DNA from: Vibrio splendidus
Lineage (GTDB): Bacteria; Pseudomonadota; Gammaproteobacteria; Enterobacterales; Vibrionaceae
DNA: 64,000 bases
Reading direction: 5' to 3'
NCBI RefSeq assembly: GCF_002873455.1
Contig: NZ_MCUN01000024.1
Coordinates: forward strand, 82,314 to 146,313
Shown here: positions 24,734 to 34,417 of the stretch, in pieces
Position numbering within the stretch: position 1 is the stretch's first letter
How the letters are laid out: every line of letters starts with the position of its first letter
Position numbers and translations under genes: made by a program
Notes under the pieces: model-generated
The model's input: only the letters and a program-made list of their open reading frames with translations
What the model was told of the DNA's origin: nothing
Databases searched by the model: none

Positions 24734-27700
24734 CTAGCTCACTCGATTCAAAACCGCTCTTAACTTGAGTGGCTTCACTGGCTTGGCAATAAAGCTAAAG
24801 CTGTTGGCTTTTATTGCAGCCAACATGTCATCGGTTCTATCGGCACTGATGATGACACCCTCAAAAGAATCCCCAAGACGCAAGCGGCACTGTTGCAACA
24901 CCTCCAGTCCTGTTCGACCGTTATCTAAACGATAATCAGAGAAAATCACATCCGGCTGCCAATCATTATCGAGACACTTCAAGCTTTCGACCAAGTCGAC
25001 GGCTGTCTTAACCTCACAACCCCACCGTCCTATCAAGTTCTCCATTCCGACTAAAATCTCTCGTTCATTATCGACACAGAGTATTTTCAGGTGTTCGATA
25101 TCACTGGTCGCCATTGGCGTCGAAGCTTGCACAACCGGAGCTACCTGTTCTGCTCTCGCTACGGTGATAGAAAAGACGCTCCCTTGCCCCGGCCATGAAC
25201 GCATCGATATTTGGTGCCCAAGCACATGGGCAATACCTTTGGAAATGGCTAATCCTAGCCCCAACCCCTGATCAGCGCGCACTTGGCTACCACGAGTAAA
25301 TTCTTCGAAGATCTCCTGTTGCTTGTCTTCATCGATACCGGTTCCGTTATCCCACACATCAATTCGAACCTGACCATTCACTCGCCTCGCGCCGAGGACC
25401 ACTTTACCTTCTGGGTTATAGCGAAACGCATTAGTTAAAAAGTTCTGAATCACACGTCTCAATAATTTAGGATCCGAGTGAATAAACAGTGACGAAGGGA
25501 TCATTTTAAATTCAATCTTTTGCTGCACGGCCAACGCACTGAATTCAGCATTCAAATGGGTTAATACATCGTGCACCGTAATTGCGTGAATGTTGGTTTC
25601 TAACTTGCCGGATTCCAAGCGAGAGATATCCAACAAATCACCAATCAGATCTTCAGCCGCACCCAACGCACTTTCGATATGAGAAGAAAGCTGCTTCTCC
25701 TCTTGCTCTTTTGCCACCTCAGACAGTGACGAAGCAAACAGACGCGCAGCATTGAGCGGCTGCATCAAATCGTGACTCACCGCCGCTAAGAAACGACTCT
25801 TCGATTGAGATTCTTGATCAGAGATTTGCGTCGCTTTAACCAAGCGTTGGTTAAGTTTTTCAAGCTCTTGAGTTCGTTCATGAACTCTCGATTCCAAACT
25901 TTCGTTAGCATCTTTTAGTGCTTGCTCTGCTTGTCTGAAAACCGTGATGTCGGTAAAGCTCATCACAAAGCCACCACTTGGCATTGGATTACCTTGCACC
26001 TCAATCACTCGGCCGTCAGGGCGAATACGAGATGAGGTGTGTCGTGTGCCTTGTTCAAGGTGATAAACACGACGTCGAACGTGATCTTCTGGGTCACCAG
26101 GACCACACAAACCTTGTTGGGCATTATGCCGAATCACATCTGAGATGGGTCGGCCAACTTGAATCAAACCAACAGGGAATTCAAACAACTCAAGATATCG
26201 CTGATTCCACGCCACCAGCCTCATTTGTTTATCAATGACCGCAATGCCTTGCCCTATATGTTCAATCGCACCTTGCAGCAAACCTCGACTGAAATCGTAC
26301 AACTCAGACGCTTCATCAACGATAGTCGCAACTTCCTCAAGCTGCATATTTCTGCCTTGCAAAGCCGAAGTGAGTACTAACTTAGCGGAAGATGCACCGA
26401 ATACCCCTGCGAGTACACGCTCTGCATGTCGAATCAAACTCGCGGGCGCTTGTTGATTAGGAAGCAGTGGCTGACCGTGTTGTTGCCAATAGCTGTGTAA
26501 GGCGCTTTTCGCTCGCTTGCGACCTACAAAACGCGAGGCGAGCATCTCTAATTCAGCCACCGTGACTCGGTTCTGATAAAGACTAATATTTTCATTTTCA
26601 GGTAATGGTGTACCCACAAATGCCGCCGATTGTAAGCGCTCACTTAGGCTTGGTCGTGTCGTCATCGAGACCACCACATAACACAGGGTATTGAGTAAGA
26701 TACTCATCACGATACCCCAGTTTGAACTGCTGACCTCCCAACTATTCAACAACTCTGGCGGCGTAATAATCCACAGCAATAAATTACTGTCGCTATCGCC
26801 CGCCAACATACTGGTTTGGCTCATCAGGGTAATCAGCCAAATCACTGAGCCTACCAATAAACCTACATACACCCCTTTTCGATTCCCTGGGCGCCAATAC
26901 AAGCCACCGATCAAGGCGGGAGCAAACTGCGCAATTGCGGCAAATGAAAGAAATCCGATCGCCGACAATGAATGGATTGTATCCAGTGCCTGGTAAAACG
27001 CCCAAGCACCGAGTAAAAGCAGTAGAATTAACCCGCGACGAATCACCAATAACAAACCAGAAAAGTGCTTGTGGGTTCTTTGTGTCAAGCGCATACGACG
27101 CAACAATAATGGCATCACAAGATCATTCGAGACCATGATCGCCAATGCAATGGTCGAGACAATCACCATGCCACTCGCCGCCGAGGTCCCCCCAAGGAAA
27201 GCTAGCAAAGCAATGTGATTGGCCCCTTCTGCCATCGGCACACTGATCACATAGGTATCTGCTGGCATGCCAGTAAGTAATCCCTGACCAGCCCAAGCAA
27301 TCGGCAGAACAAACAACCCCATCAGAATGAGATAAAGAGGAAACAACCAGCGAGCTGTGTGCAAATCCTGAGGTCGTTCATTTTCAACCACCATGGTGTG
27401 GAACTGACGCGGCAGACAGACAATCGCCAACATGGTTAAAACGGTATGAATGATTAGAGTCGGAATATTGGGCGATTCATAAGTGGAAGCAGCCACATCA
27501 AGCAGGTCGATTTTGTCACTGCTCACCGCCAGGTACATGATGAACAAGCCAACAATCAAAAATGCCGCGAGCTTAACAATGGATTCAAACGCTACAGCCA
27601 TCATCATGCCACGGTGGTGTTCAGTGTTATCGATGTGTCGCGTGCCAAACAACATCGTAAAAATGGCCAACGCACCGACCACAAACCAAGACACGTGATA

Positions 27701-28186
27701 GTCCTGATAACCAAAGTCAGTGGCTAGGTTTGGCGCAACAATATCCAATCCCATGGTAATACCGCGCAATTGCAGAGCGATATAAGGAAGAATGCCAACC
27801 ACAGCGATAATGGTAACAGCCACCGCTAAACCTTGAGATTTTCCATAACGAGCCGCGATAAAGTCGGCAATAGAGGTGATGTGTTCACGCTTCGCGATGA
27901 GGATCAACCGAGCTAAGATCCGCCACCCCAACGTGAAAACCAAAATAGGGGCAAGGTAGATAGGCAAGAAGGACCATGGGTTATTGCTCGCCTGTCCGAC
28001 CGTTCCATAAAAGGTCCAAGAGGTACAATACACCGCAATAGAAAGGCTATAGATCCATGGACGCCAGCGTGATAGCCAACGAACTTGCCTGTCTCCATAC
28101 CAAGCGATCAAAAACAACACGCCCAAATAGGCTAAAGAGACTGGAATTACTATCCATCCTTGCATTAAAAACCCTTTTTCATCCAT
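24734..28186 (-). CDS. crbS: Symporter-fused hybrid sensor histidine kinase CrbS
   Basis: 1150 aa. Residues 1 to about 490 form a sodium:solute-symporter-like domain (about 13 TM); a STAC-like linker (AELEMLASRFVGRKRAKSAL) leads to a PAS domain (IGQGIAVIDKQMRLVAWN), coiled coil, HisKA with H805 in AVSHDLMQPLNAAR, HATPase_c (NAFRYNPEG, GLGLGLAISKG) and a C-terminal receiver with Asp near 1083 (VIFSDYRLDNG). In V. cholerae, CrbS with CrbR turns on acs. Whether the membrane part transports or only senses is open. Its Shine-Dalgarno GGAGAGG is the 3' arm of the preceding gene's terminator. A second in-frame ATG lies seven codons in. Confidence 0.93.
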   Translation of the reverse strand: MDEKGFLMQGWIVIPVSLAYLGVLFLIAWYGDRQVRWLSRWRPWIYSLSIAVYCTSWTFYGTVGQASNNPWSFLPIYLAPILVFTLGWRILARLILIAKREHITSIADFIAARYGKSQGLAVAVTIIAVVGILPYIALQLRGITMGLDIVAPNLATDFGYQDYHVSWFVVGALAIFTMLFGTRHIDNTEHHRGMMMAVAFESIVKLAAFLIVGLFIMYLAVSSDKIDLLDVAASTYESPNIPTLIIHTVLTMLAIVCLPRQFHTMVVENERPQDLHTARWLFPLYLILMGLFVLPIAWAGQGLLTGMPADTYVISVPMAEGANHIALLAFLGGTSAASGMVIVSTIALAIMVSNDLVMPLLLRRMRLTQRTHKHFSGLLLVIRRGLILLLLLGAWAFYQALDTIHSLSAIGFLSFAAIAQFAPALIGGLYWRPGNRKGVYVGLLVGSVIWLITLMSQTSMLAGDSDSNLLLWIITPPELLNSWEVSSSNWGIVMSILLNTLCYVVVSMTTRPSLSERLQSAAFVGTPLPENENISLYQNRVTVAELEMLASRFVGRKRAKSALHSYWQQHGQPLLPNQQAPASLIRHAERVLAGVFGASSAKLVLTSALQGRNMQLEEVATIVDEASELYDFSRGLLQGAIEHIGQGIAVIDKQMRLVAWNQRYLELFEFPVGLIQVGRPISDVIRHNAQQGLCGPGDPEDHVRRRVYHLEQGTRHTSSRIRPDGRVIEVQGNPMPSGGFVMSFTDITVFRQAEQALKDANESLESRVHERTQELEKLNQRLVKATQISDQESQSKSRFLAAVSHDLMQPLNAARLFASSLSEVAKEQEEKQLSSHIESALGAAEDLIGDLLDISRLESGKLETNIHAITVHDVLTHLNAEFSALAVQQKIEFKMIPSSLFIHSDPKLLRRVIQNFLTNAFRYNPEGKVVLGARRVNGQVRIDVWDNGTGIDEDKQQEIFEEFTRGSQVRADQGLGLGLAISKGIAHVLGHQISMRSWPGQGSVFSITVARAEQVAPVVQASTPMATSDIEHLKILCVDNEREILVGMENLIGRWGCEVKTAVDLVESLKCLDNDWQPDVIFSDYRLDNGRTGLEVLQQCRLRLGDSFEGVIISADRTDDMLAAIKANSFSFIAKPVKPLKLRAVLNRVS

Positions 28187-28215
28187 AAAAAAACCTCTCC
28201 ATAAGGGAGAGGTTT
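28187..28215 (-). terminator. MFS gene terminator overlapping the crbS ribosome binding site
   Basis: On the minus strand AAACCTCTCC, loop CTTAT, GGAGAGGTTT form a perfect 10-bp stem; counting the last bases of the stem, seven T then directly abut the crbS ATG. The 3' arm is also the only Shine-Dalgarno for crbS. Confidence 0.88.
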
Positions 28216-28275
28216 CATTTAACTAGGGAAGTGCGTTTAACTCAATCGCATCGCTTAAATTCTGTGCTTTAGGCT

Positions 28276-29466
28276 TTAATTCTGAGCATCAGATTGAGCT
28301 GAGGCTGTTTGATTAACCTCAACCACTGAGCTTCTTTCATCGACCTTAATAAACAAGGCAAGTGCTCCCATTGCGGCCATACCCCAGAAGATATTGGCAC
28401 CCCAAAGCTCATATCCCCAACCACTTAAGGTGGTCATTAGTGCGATAAATGCCCCCAATGGAATCGCATTATACAGAGCTTGTAGCGCAACCATCTTGTT
28501 CTGCTCTTCAGATTGGATGTATTGAATCGCTGCGATGTGTGCCATAGCAAACGTCACACCATGCAGCAGTTGCACCATAACCAGTGCGAAAATCGCTGTG
28601 GTAGAAGCGGTAATCCCCCAACGAGCCATCACCCCAATTGCCGCTACCACGAACAGAGTACGCAGTGACCAACCAGAGAATAAGCGCTTACTTAACGCAA
28701 ATACGGCCACCTCAGCGACAACACCAAGGCTCCACAAATAACCGATGATCGCTTCTGAGTGACCCGCCTCTTTCCAATAAATTGCACTAAAGCTGTAGTA
28801 AGCCGCATGGCTACCTTGCAGCAGCGCCATCAAGGCTAAAAATTTAACGACTGACGATTCACGCAGCAACTCACCTAATCTTGGTCGTACCGCTTGTTGC
28901 TCAGAGTGTGTCACCGGCATCACGTTAGGGTTTCTCATCGCCAATACTAATGACATCAGTACACCAGCAAAGGCCGTGTACAAAATCATTTCAGTACCGA
29001 ATTTCGCAACCAAGTAACCAACGACAGTTGAACCTGCAATAAAGGCAATCGACCCCCACAAACGAGTTCGGCCATAGTCGAGCATATTAAGACGACTATA
29101 GTGATTAGCCATCGCATCAGACAATGGAATGATTGGCCCACAACACAGGTTGAACAGCACAGTAGCAAGCAGCATCAATAAAAAACTGCCACCCGTGAAA
29201 AAGTGGAAACCTACAAACAACAGCGCGGCAAAACTCAAACAGCGTAAAGCTGGCATCAAGTGTTCAACTTTATGGATACGTGGCGTAATCACTAGGTTAG
29301 CAACACAACGCGTCGCAAAACCAATACCAATTAGGACACCAATGTCACCCGCAGAAACGCCTTGGTCTTCAAACCACAGCGCCCAAAATGGTAAATAAAC
29401 ACCATAGGCAAAAAAGAAACCAAGAAAATACTGGGAGATCCAGCCATAAGGGGAAGGGCTAAACAT
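28276..29466 (-). CDS. MFS transporter, HcaT-like
   Basis: 396 aa, twelve predicted TM helices, close to E. coli HcaT (putative 3-phenylpropionate permease) along the length: FFFAYGVYLPFWALWFEDQG, LDYGRTRLWGSIAF and GSHAAYYSFSAIYWKEAGHS. Start placed at 29466 (MFSPSPYGWISQYF) where AGG is well spaced; an upstream in-frame ATG at 29523 lacks a ribosome site. No aromatic degradation genes are nearby, so the substrate is unknown. Upstream of crbS on the same strand, separated by a terminator. Confidence 0.85.
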   Translation of the reverse strand: MFSPSPYGWISQYFLGFFFAYGVYLPFWALWFEDQGVSAGDIGVLIGIGFATRCVANLVITPRIHKVEHLMPALRCLSFAALLFVGFHFFTGGSFLLMLLATVLFNLCCGPIIPLSDAMANHYSRLNMLDYGRTRLWGSIAFIAGSTVVGYLVAKFGTEMILYTAFAGVLMSLVLAMRNPNVMPVTHSEQQAVRPRLGELLRESSVVKFLALMALLQGSHAAYYSFSAIYWKEAGHSEAIIGYLWSLGVVAEVAVFALSKRLFSGWSLRTLFVVAAIGVMARWGITASTTAIFALVMVQLLHGVTFAMAHIAAIQYIQSEEQNKMVALQALYNAIPLGAFIALMTTLSGWGYELWGANIFWGMAAMGALALFIKVDERSSVVEVNQTASAQSDAQN

Positions 29467-29634
29467 AAATAACCTATAAAAAGTGTCCGGAAAAAGGCAG
29501 CACCAATTATGCCTATCTCGCATACGATGAAAAAGGGAATTATTACTGGGATAGTATTCCCATATTCAATTGGTTTGGATATCGCATTTCAATGAAAGAT
29601 TTCACGCTCATCGATACCCATACTCGCATATAGA

Positions 29635-29641
29635 CTAAAGT
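29635..29641 (+). promoter_or_regulatory. CTAAAGT element upstream of the CBS/nucleotidyltransferase gene
   Basis: CTAAAGT in the context ATAGACTAAAGTCGTCTGG lies 59 bp before the ATG at 29701. Same heptamer as in front of acs (32264) and the symporter operon (20518). Candidate CrbR site; a 7-mer is weak evidence on its own. Confidence 0.4.
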
Positions 29642-29700
29642 CGTCTGGAGCTTCGCTGGTATTTTGTCAGACTGATTAAAGACTCCCATTTATTCTTGTG

Positions 29701-31533
29701 ATGCTTATGCCTGACAAATTTAATATGCAGCACCCACCCTTCGATAGCCTGTCCGACACCGAACAGTTGAAGCTGCGCTCTTCATTAGACGTGGTGTATT
29801 ACCGCTCTCAAGAAGTCATACTGGAAGCCGATAGGCCGAGCCGACACCTGCACATTTTGATCAAAGGGGCTGTTGAAGAGCGCGCGAGCAGTGATGGCGA
29901 GATTTACGCACACTATGCCAATGACGATATTTTTGATGTCAGAAGCCAGTTTGAACCTCACACCAAACACCAGTACATCGCGCTCGAAGATACATTAAGT
30001 TATCTACTACCCACAGACATCTTTCTCGAGCTTTACCACGCCAATGGCCAGTTTGCAGCTTACTTTGATAGCAACCTTTCGACACGAAAAGCGCTAATTG
30101 AAGCCGCTCAACAGCAGCAGAATCTTGCCGAGTTCATACTGACTAAAGTGGACGAATCAATCTATCACCCTCCATTGATACTGGAACCCTACCAACCTAT
30201 CAATCAAGTCACTCAAACCCTTAAAGAACAAGGGTTGGACTCGGCTCTAGTTCATTTGGAACATGATGATCAAAAAGCTTTTGGATCATCATGTTCCCTA
30301 CCGTATGGAATCGTCACTCGAACCAATTTATTGCATGCTGTGATGCTCGATAACTTCCCATTGGATGCGCCTGTCGGCGAGATAGCAACGTTTCCAGTGA
30401 TGCACGTAAACCAGGGCGACTTCTTATTTAACGCCATGATTACCATGACCAGAAATCGAGTAAAAAGGCTGATGGTTTGTGATGGTCCAAATGCTGTTGG
30501 TATGGTGGATATGACACAGATTCTGAGTGCATTCTCTACTCATTCTCACGTTCTCACTTTGCGTATTGCTCGCGCCACCAGCATTGAAGAACTGGCATTA
30601 GCCTCCAACAAACAGCGTCAATTAGTCGAAAGCCTGCTCAGTAACGGCATTCGCACGCGCTTCATCATGGAGCTAATATCAGCCGTTAATGAGCAAATAA
30701 TAGAGAAAGCGTTTGAGTTGGTTATCCCACCTGCACTGCATAATCATTGCTGCCTGATCGTATTGGGATCTGAAGGTCGGGGAGAGCAGATCCTCAAAAC
30801 CGATCAAGACAACGCACTGATAATTCAAGACGGCTTAGAATGGCATCAATGCCAAAGTGCCATGAACGATCTCACCCACACACTGCAGCAATTGGGCTAT
30901 CCTCTCTGCCCAGGCAACGTAATGGTCAACAATCCGAAATGGGTACATTCAGAAAAAGAGTGGAAACAAACCCTCACCCGTTGGGTAAAAAAAGCCACGC
31001 CAGAAACCGTAATGGACATCGCCATCATGGCGGATGCCCATGCAGTAGCAGGCAATAGAGAGCTCTTAAAGCCAGTCAAACAACACCTCAGTGATTTAAT
31101 GTTGGGACAAGAGTTAATCCTCACTGAATTTTGTCGCCCTGCCCTGAACTTTTCGGTTCCCCTCACTCTGTTTGGTAATGTTAAACAGTCCAAGTCAGGT
31201 CTCGATATCAAACAAGGCGGTATTTTCCCGATAGTGCATGGTGTGAGAGCACTTTGTCTTGAACATGGTGTGACGGTGAACAACACCTTTGAACGCATTG
31301 AACAGCTCGTTAGTAAAAAGGTCTTAGAGCAAAGTACCGCGGACAACCTCAGTGAAGCTCTCAAACAGTTTTTAAAATGGCGTTTAGCTCAGCGACTTTC
31401 ACAACAACACAGCAGCAATAAGATCAACGTCAAACTGATGGAGCGGGCAGACCGAGACTTACTTCGTCATAGCCTACATGTGGTCAAAAAATTCAAGCAA
31501 TGGCTCGGCTACCACTATCAAATCAGAGATTAG
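29701..31533 (+). CDS. cNMP-binding/CBS/DUF294 putative nucleotidyltransferase
   Basis: About 610 aa, cytoplasmic. Domains: cyclic-nucleotide-binding-like beta barrel (residues 20-110), a CBS pair (about 155-280), a DUF294 nucleotidyltransferase domain with GSEGRGEQILKTDQDNALI near 355-375 (G-S plus two acidic residues, the pol-beta-like pattern), and a DUF294 C-terminal helical domain. Homologues lie beside acetate-permease and exonuclease genes in Pseudomonas and others, and are suspected regulators by nucleotidylation; no target is known. GTG 29698 and ATG 29707 are alternative starts. Followed 11 bp later by an exonuclease gene. Confidence 0.82.
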   Translation: MLMPDKFNMQHPPFDSLSDTEQLKLRSSLDVVYYRSQEVILEADRPSRHLHILIKGAVEERASSDGEIYAHYANDDIFDVRSQFEPHTKHQYIALEDTLSYLLPTDIFLELYHANGQFAAYFDSNLSTRKALIEAAQQQQNLAEFILTKVDESIYHPPLILEPYQPINQVTQTLKEQGLDSALVHLEHDDQKAFGSSCSLPYGIVTRTNLLHAVMLDNFPLDAPVGEIATFPVMHVNQGDFLFNAMITMTRNRVKRLMVCDGPNAVGMVDMTQILSAFSTHSHVLTLRIARATSIEELALASNKQRQLVESLLSNGIRTRFIMELISAVNEQIIEKAFELVIPPALHNHCCLIVLGSEGRGEQILKTDQDNALIIQDGLEWHQCQSAMNDLTHTLQQLGYPLCPGNVMVNNPKWVHSEKEWKQTLTRWVKKATPETVMDIAIMADAHAVAGNRELLKPVKQHLSDLMLGQELILTEFCRPALNFSVPLTLFGNVKQSKSGLDIKQGGIFPIVHGVRALCLEHGVTVNNTFERIEQLVSKKVLEQSTADNLSEALKQFLKWRLAQRLSQQHSSNKINVKLMERADRDLLRHSLHVVKKFKQWLGYHYQIRD

Positions 31534-31544
31534 GCGGCTCAACG

Positions 31545-32177
31545 ATGAATAGATTGGTTCGTTATTACTGGCATCACAAGCTCAAAGGCTCTGCTTATCA
31601 GCCTCTGTTTACTACACCTACGCATAATGAATATATATCGCTCGATTGTGAAACCACCAGCCTCGACCCTAATCAAGCGGAGTTAGTCACTATTGCCGCA
31701 ACCAAGATCATCGGTAACCGAATCATTACCAGTCAGCCTTTTGAAGTCCAATTACGAGCTCCTCAATCGCTCGATTGCAATTCAATAAAAATCCATCGTA
31801 TTCGCCATCAAGATCTAAAGCACGGCATTGAAGAAAAACAGGCTTTGATCGAGCTGCTCGACTTTATTGGTAACCGTCCTTTAGTCGGCTATCACATCCG
31901 CTATGATAAAAAGATTCTCGACCGTGCCTGTTTAAAACAGCTTGGATTTCCACTGCCTAACCGATTAGTCGAAGTGAGCCTGCTCTATCAAGAAAAACTC
32001 GAAAGACAGCTGCCCAATGCCTATTTTGATCTCAGTATGGACGCCATATGTCGCCAGTTGGATTTGCCTATACCGGTCAATAAACATGATGCATTACAAG
32101 ACGCTATCTCCGCTGCACTAATTTTTGTACGCCTTAAACACGGTGATTTACCCCGTTTCAACTCTTCTTATTCTTAA
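31545..32177 (+). CDS. DEDDh-type 3'-5' exonuclease, DnaQ-like
   Basis: 210 aa, DNA polymerase III epsilon-like fold. ExoI motif SLDCETTSLDP (Asp/Glu metal ligands), ExoII VGYHIRYDKKILD, ExoIII KHDALQDAISAAL with the His and Asp expected for DEDDh enzymes. Start at ATG 31545, just after the stop of the preceding gene; an earlier in-frame start would overlap it. It is operonic with the cNMP/CBS protein, an association seen in other gamma-proteobacteria. It is not the replicative DnaQ, which is normally beside rnhA. Substrate unknown. Confidence 0.88.
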   Translation: MNRLVRYYWHHKLKGSAYQPLFTTPTHNEYISLDCETTSLDPNQAELVTIAATKIIGNRIITSQPFEVQLRAPQSLDCNSIKIHRIRHQDLKHGIEEKQALIELLDFIGNRPLVGYHIRYDKKILDRACLKQLGFPLPNRLVEVSLLYQEKLERQLPNAYFDLSMDAICRQLDLPIPVNKHDALQDAISAALIFVRLKHGDLPRFNSSYS

Positions 32178-32263
32178 TTCAACCTTTGCCTCTCGACATA
32201 GAGAGCAATATCGCAAAAATGAACTTAACTCGCTATTTTGTAAGTGAAAAGCGGCGTCTCATC

Positions 32264-32270
32264 CTAAAGT
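32264..32270 (+). promoter_or_regulatory. CTAAAGT element upstream of acs
   Basis: CTAAAGT in the context GCGTCTCATCCTAAAGT ends 126 bp before the acs ATG. The symporter operon has GCGTCCCGACTAAAGT ending 124 bp before its ATG. Candidate CrbR-binding element. Confidence 0.5.
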
Positions 32271-32395
32271 CTAATTGTGGAAATCGCCGTCCTAGCCGAG
32301 AGTGATAGCACAACGACGGTCCTGTAAAAGACTTAGAAACTGAACACAAAGGAAGTTGCCAGTTCATTAAGAATGTTGGCACAAGGAGAGATGCA

Positions 32396-34345
32396 ATGAG
32401 TGAAGCCCACGTTTATCCGGTAAAAGAAAATATTAAATCAACCACACACGCGGATAATGACACTTACCTAGCCATGTACCAGCAATCTGTTTCTGACCCT
32501 GAAGGCTTTTGGGGTGAACACGGAAAAATCGTTGATTGGATTAAACCTTTCACACAGGTAAAAAACACCTCTTTCGACCCTGGCCACATTGATATTCGTT
32601 GGTTTGAAGATGGCACGCTTAACGTTTCGGCTAACTGTATCGACCGCCACCTTGCTGAGCGCGGTGATGAAGTCGCTATCATCTGGGAAGGCGATGACCC
32701 AACGGATGACAAAACTCTAACTTTTAATGAACTACACAAAGAAGTGTGCCTGTTTTCAAATGCTCTAAAAGAACAAGGTGTACGCAAAGGCGATGTGGTG
32801 TGTTTATACATGCCGATGGTGCCAGAAGCTGCTGTTGCCATGCTGGCATGTACCCGTATCGGTGCAGTTCACACAGTGGTATTTGGCGGTTTCTCACCAG
32901 AAGCACTGTCTGGTCGTATTATCGATTCAAATTCTAAAGTCGTAATCACTGCCGATGAAGGCGTGCGTGGCGGCCGTGCTGTTCCATTGAAGAAGAATGT
33001 CGATGAAGCACTAACGAACCCTGAAGTGAAAAATATCGAGAAAGTTGTCGTATTCAAACGTACTGGCGGCGATGTTGCGTGGCACGAACACCGTGATGTG
33101 TGGTGGCATGATGCTATCGCAAACGTATCGGCAGATTGCCCACCAGAAGAGATGAACGCAGAAGACCCACTATTCATCCTTTATACGTCAGGCTCTACAG
33201 GTAAACCAAAAGGTGTTATGCACACCACAGGTGGCTACCTAGTTTATGCAGCCATGACCTTCAAATACGTATTCGATTACCAAGAAGGGGAAACCTTCTG
33301 GTGTACTGCGGATGTGGGTTGGATTACTGGTCACACTTACCTTGTCTACGGTCCGCTTGCCAATGGTGCGAAAACCATCCTGTTTGAAGGTGTGCCGAAT
33401 TACCCGAACACAAGCCGCATGAGTGAAGTGGTCGATAAGCATCAAGTTAATATTCTTTATACTGCACCAACGGCGATTCGTGCCTTAATGGCAAAAGGCA
33501 ATGAAGCGATTGAAGGGACTTCTCGTGACAGCCTAAGAGTCATGGGCTCGGTAGGTGAACCTATCAACCCTGAAGCGTGGGAGTGGTACTACAAAACGAT
33601 TGGTAATGAGCAGTCTCCGATTGTCGATACATGGTGGCAAACAGAAACAGGCGGCATCTTAATCGCACCGCTACCGGGCGCAACAGATCTAAAACCGGGT
33701 TCAGCGACTCGTCCATTCTTCGGTGTGCAACCCGCACTTGTCGACAACATGGGCAACATCATTGAAGGAGCGACCGACGGCAACCTAGTGATTCTTGACT
33801 CTTGGCCGGGCCAAATGCGTACCGTTCACGGCGATCATGACCGTTTTGAGCAGACTTACTTCTCTACCTTTAAAGGCATGTACTTTACCAGTGATGGCGC
33901 TCGTCGTGATGAAGATGGTTACTACTGGATTACGGGTCGTGTGGATGACGTACTTAACGTATCAGGTCACCGTATGGGTACCGCTGAGATTGAATCGGCA
34001 CTAGTAGCATTCGATAAGATTGCAGAGGCAGCGATTGTGGGCATTCCTCATGATATTAAAGGCCAAGCAATTTACGCTTACATCACGCTAAATGATGGTG
34101 AGTTCCCAACCGCAGAACTTCATAAAGAAGTGAAAGACTGGGTACGCAAAGAGATAGGCCCAATCGCAACACCAGATGTACTGCATTGGACAGATTCTTT
34201 GCCAAAAACTCGTTCAGGCAAAATCATGCGTCGTATCCTACGTAAGATTGCCACAGGCGATACTGGCAACCTAGGCGATACGTCGACACTGGCAGACCCA
34301 AGCGTAGTTGATAAGCTGATTGCTGAGAAAGCAGAACTGGCATAA
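32396..34345 (+). CDS. acs: Acetyl-CoA synthetase
   Basis: Activates acetate: acetate + ATP + CoA to acetyl-CoA + AMP + PPi; 649 aa. Core motifs: P-loop-like YTSGSTGKPKGV near 262, the WWQTETGG segment, and the C-terminal acetylation site PKTRSGKIMRR (catalytic Lys near 609) that Pat-type enzymes modify. Shine-Dalgarno AAGGAGAG precedes the ATG. This is the main known output of CrbS/CrbR in V. cholerae, and both regulators lie within 17 kb upstream. A terminator follows. Confidence 0.97.
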   Translation: MSEAHVYPVKENIKSTTHADNDTYLAMYQQSVSDPEGFWGEHGKIVDWIKPFTQVKNTSFDPGHIDIRWFEDGTLNVSANCIDRHLAERGDEVAIIWEGDDPTDDKTLTFNELHKEVCLFSNALKEQGVRKGDVVCLYMPMVPEAAVAMLACTRIGAVHTVVFGGFSPEALSGRIIDSNSKVVITADEGVRGGRAVPLKKNVDEALTNPEVKNIEKVVVFKRTGGDVAWHEHRDVWWHDAIANVSADCPPEEMNAEDPLFILYTSGSTGKPKGVMHTTGGYLVYAAMTFKYVFDYQEGETFWCTADVGWITGHTYLVYGPLANGAKTILFEGVPNYPNTSRMSEVVDKHQVNILYTAPTAIRALMAKGNEAIEGTSRDSLRVMGSVGEPINPEAWEWYYKTIGNEQSPIVDTWWQTETGGILIAPLPGATDLKPGSATRPFFGVQPALVDNMGNIIEGATDGNLVILDSWPGQMRTVHGDHDRFEQTYFSTFKGMYFTSDGARRDEDGYYWITGRVDDVLNVSGHRMGTAEIESALVAFDKIAEAAIVGIPHDIKGQAIYAYITLNDGEFPTAELHKEVKDWVRKEIGPIATPDVLHWTDSLPKTRSGKIMRRILRKIATGDTGNLGDTSTLADPSVVDKLIAEKAELA

Positions 34346-34390
34346 GCAACCCGTCACATTAGCTTATCACTGTTTAAAACAGCCATTAAT

Positions 34391-34417
34391 AAACCGTCAC
34401 CTATGTGGCGGTTTTTT
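34391..34417 (+). terminator. acs terminator
   Basis: AACCGTCAC (34392-34400), loop CTAT, GTGGCGGTT with one wobble, then six further T. Confidence 0.9.

Noticed and set aside
24734..28186. Annotating CrbS as a proline/sodium transporter
   Set aside because: The symporter-like region is only the N-terminal 40 percent; PAS, HisKA, HATPase_c and receiver domains follow.
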